Source of the DNA: Cupriavidus pampae
GTDB lineage: Bacteria > Pseudomonadota > Gammaproteobacteria > Burkholderiales > Burkholderiaceae
Reading direction: 5' to 3'
Assembly: GCF_914271485.1 (NCBI RefSeq)
Contig: NZ_CAJZAG010000005.1
Span: 248,001 to 312,000 of the forward strand
Length of the DNA stretch: 64,000 nt
Shown: positions 62,731 through 64,000 of the stretch, piece by piece
Position numbering within the stretch: position 1 is the stretch's first letter
How the letters are laid out: every line of letters begins with the position of its first letter
Notes under the pieces: generated by a model
The model's database searches: none
What the model saw: the letters and a program-made list of their open reading frames with translations, nothing else
What the model was told of the DNA's origin: nothing
Translations under genes and position numbers: made by a program

Positions 62731-63006
62731 TTTTTTCCGCATGCCTCGCGCGGTGAAATATTTGCCGCGCGGCGCGCATCCCTTGCCCCGCCTGCCCTCG
62801 CGGCATTTTGCGGGCGCACGCTTGTGTCCGCAATGTAACCAAACTGTGGGATTCCTCCGACATGGATATCGGAGGTGCGCGTCTGCACCGCGCGTGCCGC
62901 GATGCATATCGTTGCATCACGGCATGCGCGACTTGCTTCAGCTGCCTCACCGCTGCCCCGGCACGGCTGCTTCGCGCCCTTCTTCCACAACGGCGAGGTG
63001 ATTTTC
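62731..63006. other. Intergenic region with a 7-bp inverted repeat before the lipoprotein gene
   Basis: 276 bases without a gene. CCTCCGA (62854-62860) and TCGGAGG (62869-62875) form an inverted repeat around 8 bases, preceded by an AT-richer stretch. It could be an operator or 5' leader hairpin of the lipoprotein gene. No clear terminator for wspR is seen. Confidence 0.45.
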
Positions 63007-63828
63007 ATGAAAAATTTCAAGAACAAACTGACGGTAGGACTAGTAGTAGCGGCAACGGCGCTGCTGGCGGCATGCGGTGGTGGCGATGACGGCGTCGATG
63101 ACCGCCTGGGCATCTCCCAGCCGTCCGTGCGACTGTTGAACACGGTTCCGGTGGGCGTGAACGTCGACCTGACCCAGAACGGCGCACCGACCCAGGTTTC
63201 CAACGCCCCCTACAAGTTCGTCTCGGCGTACTTCGATATCTCGAAGGACAACAACCTGTTCCAGCTGAAACTCGCCGGCACGCAGACCGTGATCGGCCAG
63301 ACCACGATCAACGGCGCCACGGGCCACAAGTATTCGCTGATCGCCACGCCGGGCGCGACCAGCGCGGAGCTGGTCACGATCGACGACCCGTACGACAAGG
63401 GCCTGATCTCGGACAAGGCACGCGTGCGCGGCTTCAATGCGGCACTTAACTCGCAGAATATCGACATGTACATCACCGCGCCGGCGGTCGACCTGACAAC
63501 GGTCGGCCCGACGCTGGGCGCCATTGCGTACAAGAACGCCAACCCGCCCTCGGGCGCCGATTCGATCTACTTCGACTCGGGTACGTACCGCCTGCGTATC
63601 ACCACTGCCGGTACCAAGACCGTGATCTTCGACTCGGGTGCACTGACGCTGAATAACAATGCCGACTGGCTGATCACCACGATCCCGGTGGATGGCATTG
63701 GCGCCGTGGTGCCGAACCGCATCAAGGTGCTGGTCGCGACGAGCAGCACGGGTGCGGGCAACTCGACCGAACTGGTGACGCAACCGCTGACCCCGGTGGC
63801 GGCAGCTTCAGCGCCGGCCGCGCAGTAA
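63007..63828 (+). CDS. DUF4397-like exported lipoprotein
   Basis: 273 residues. A lipobox-type signal peptide (GLVVAATALLAACGGG, Cys at 23) is followed by a beta-rich domain with VRLLNTVPVGVNVDLTQNG and a second similar half (KARVRGFNAALNSQNIDMYI), as in DUF4397 proteins. Likely outer-membrane anchored, periplasmic or surface. Function unknown. Acidic Ala-rich C-terminal tail. Ends just before a strong terminator. Confidence 0.75.
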   Translation: MKNFKNKLTVGLVVAATALLAACGGGDDGVDDRLGISQPSVRLLNTVPVGVNVDLTQNGAPTQVSNAPYKFVSAYFDISKDNNLFQLKLAGTQTVIGQTTINGATGHKYSLIATPGATSAELVTIDDPYDKGLISDKARVRGFNAALNSQNIDMYITAPAVDLTTVGPTLGAIAYKNANPPSGADSIYFDSGTYRLRITTAGTKTVIFDSGALTLNNNADWLITTIPVDGIGAVVPNRIKVLVATSSTGAGNSTELVTQPLTPVAAASAPAAQ

Positions 63829-63844
63829 GTACCTCGTCACCAAC

Positions 63845-63873
63845 AAAAAACGCCGCTTCAAGCGGCGTTTTTT
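63845..63873. terminator. Bidirectional rho-independent terminator
   Basis: Stem AAAAAACGCCGC / GCGGCGTTTTTT (12 bp perfect) with a 5-base loop TTCAA. It carries a T-run in both directions and serves the convergent lipoprotein and PadR-like genes. The minus-strand gene's stop codon (63858-63860) lies inside the loop. Confidence 0.92.
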
Positions 63874-64000
63874 GTTTCCTCCACATCCCCGACATCGTCC
63901 CGCAGCACCGCGAGGTGCGACAGGTAGGCATCGAGCTCGGCGCGTCCCGCATCGGTAATGCAGTAGACACGGCCGTTGCCTTCCACGAGTTCCGCGGTAA
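63858..64000 (-). CDS. PadR-like transcriptional regulator, C-terminal part (5' end outside window)
   Basis: The last 47 codons of a minus-strand gene run from the right edge to a TGA inside the terminator loop. The text VEGNGRVYCITDAGRAELDAYL is the wing and helix typical of PadR or related winged-helix regulators; DDVGDVEETKNAA is the tail. The encoded N-terminal HTH is beyond the window, so the family call is tentative. Confidence 0.6.
   Translation of the reverse strand, partial: TAELVEGNGRVYCITDAGRAELDAYLSHLAVLRDDVGDVEETKNAA

Overview
The window is high-GC, densely packed bacterial DNA. Gene content points to a betaproteobacterium of the Burkholderiales, most likely Cupriavidus or a close relative. 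The clues are a Bug-type solute-binding protein next to a class III CoA-transferase and a LysR gene, several SsuABC/TauABC-like importers with catabolic genes, a complete wsp surface-sensing operon, and REP-type hairpins. This is inferred from gene content; no rRNA or other species marker is present. I see no tRNA, rRNA, CRISPR array, insertion sequence or prophage.

Layout. (1) 1-11070: a minus-strand operon of an M20 amidohydrolase, a dipeptide-type ABC importer (SBP, two permeases, fused ATPase), a GabT-like aminotransferase, a cupin and an acetylpolyamine amidohydrolase cut by the left edge. A MocR/GabR-type regulator diverges from it. (2) 11266-20665: a formyltransferase; a Bug SBP plus CoA-transferase with a divergent LysR; an HD/LuxR regulator followed by a PLP decarboxylase; and a redox trio (OB-fold exported protein, cytochrome b, molybdopterin oxidoreductase). 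(3) 20688-30091: two tandem SsuABC/NrtABC-like importers, an acyl-CoA-dehydrogenase-like flavoprotein, an AhpD-like protein and an AraC regulator. (4) 30303-31378: a short AT-richer islet. It holds small translationally coupled genes and two 5'-less reading-frame tails that look like debris of polymorphic-toxin/immunity cassettes; this is the most unusual stretch of the window. (5) 31383-35924: an MFS exporter with LysR, a GNAT acetyltransferase, and an OhrR-like MarR with a Tat-exported alpha/beta hydrolase. These last two genes are linked by identical palindromic operators. (6) 36363-46724: a GntR-headed block with two ABC importers, a quinone-oxidoreductase-like MDR, a hotdog thioesterase, an acyl-CoA ligase and a BAAT/dienelactone-type hydrolase, apparently for uptake and CoA activation of a carboxylic acid. 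(7) 46763-53658: a GSTkappa/DsbA-fold isomerase, a MATE exporter, a REPIN-like repeat pair, a large FecR/DUF6600-type protein with a glutamine-rich repetitive tail, and a GGDEF-EAL protein. (8) 53885-62730: wspABCDEFR in canonical order. (9) 63007-64000: a DUF4397-like lipoprotein, a bidirectional terminator and the 3' end of a PadR-like regulator.

How the genes work together. Most blocks follow a substrate-capture plan: periplasmic binding protein, ABC permease/ATPase, one or two catabolic enzymes and a local regulator. Many genes are joined by ATGA or GTGA stop/start overlaps. The right-hand third concerns cyclic-di-GMP: a surface-responsive Wsp chemosensory complex ending in the diguanylate cyclase WspR, next to a divergent GGDEF-EAL gene. 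Product names rest on motif reading and family knowledge. Substrates of all ABC systems and of the CoA-ligase cluster are unknown from sequence alone.
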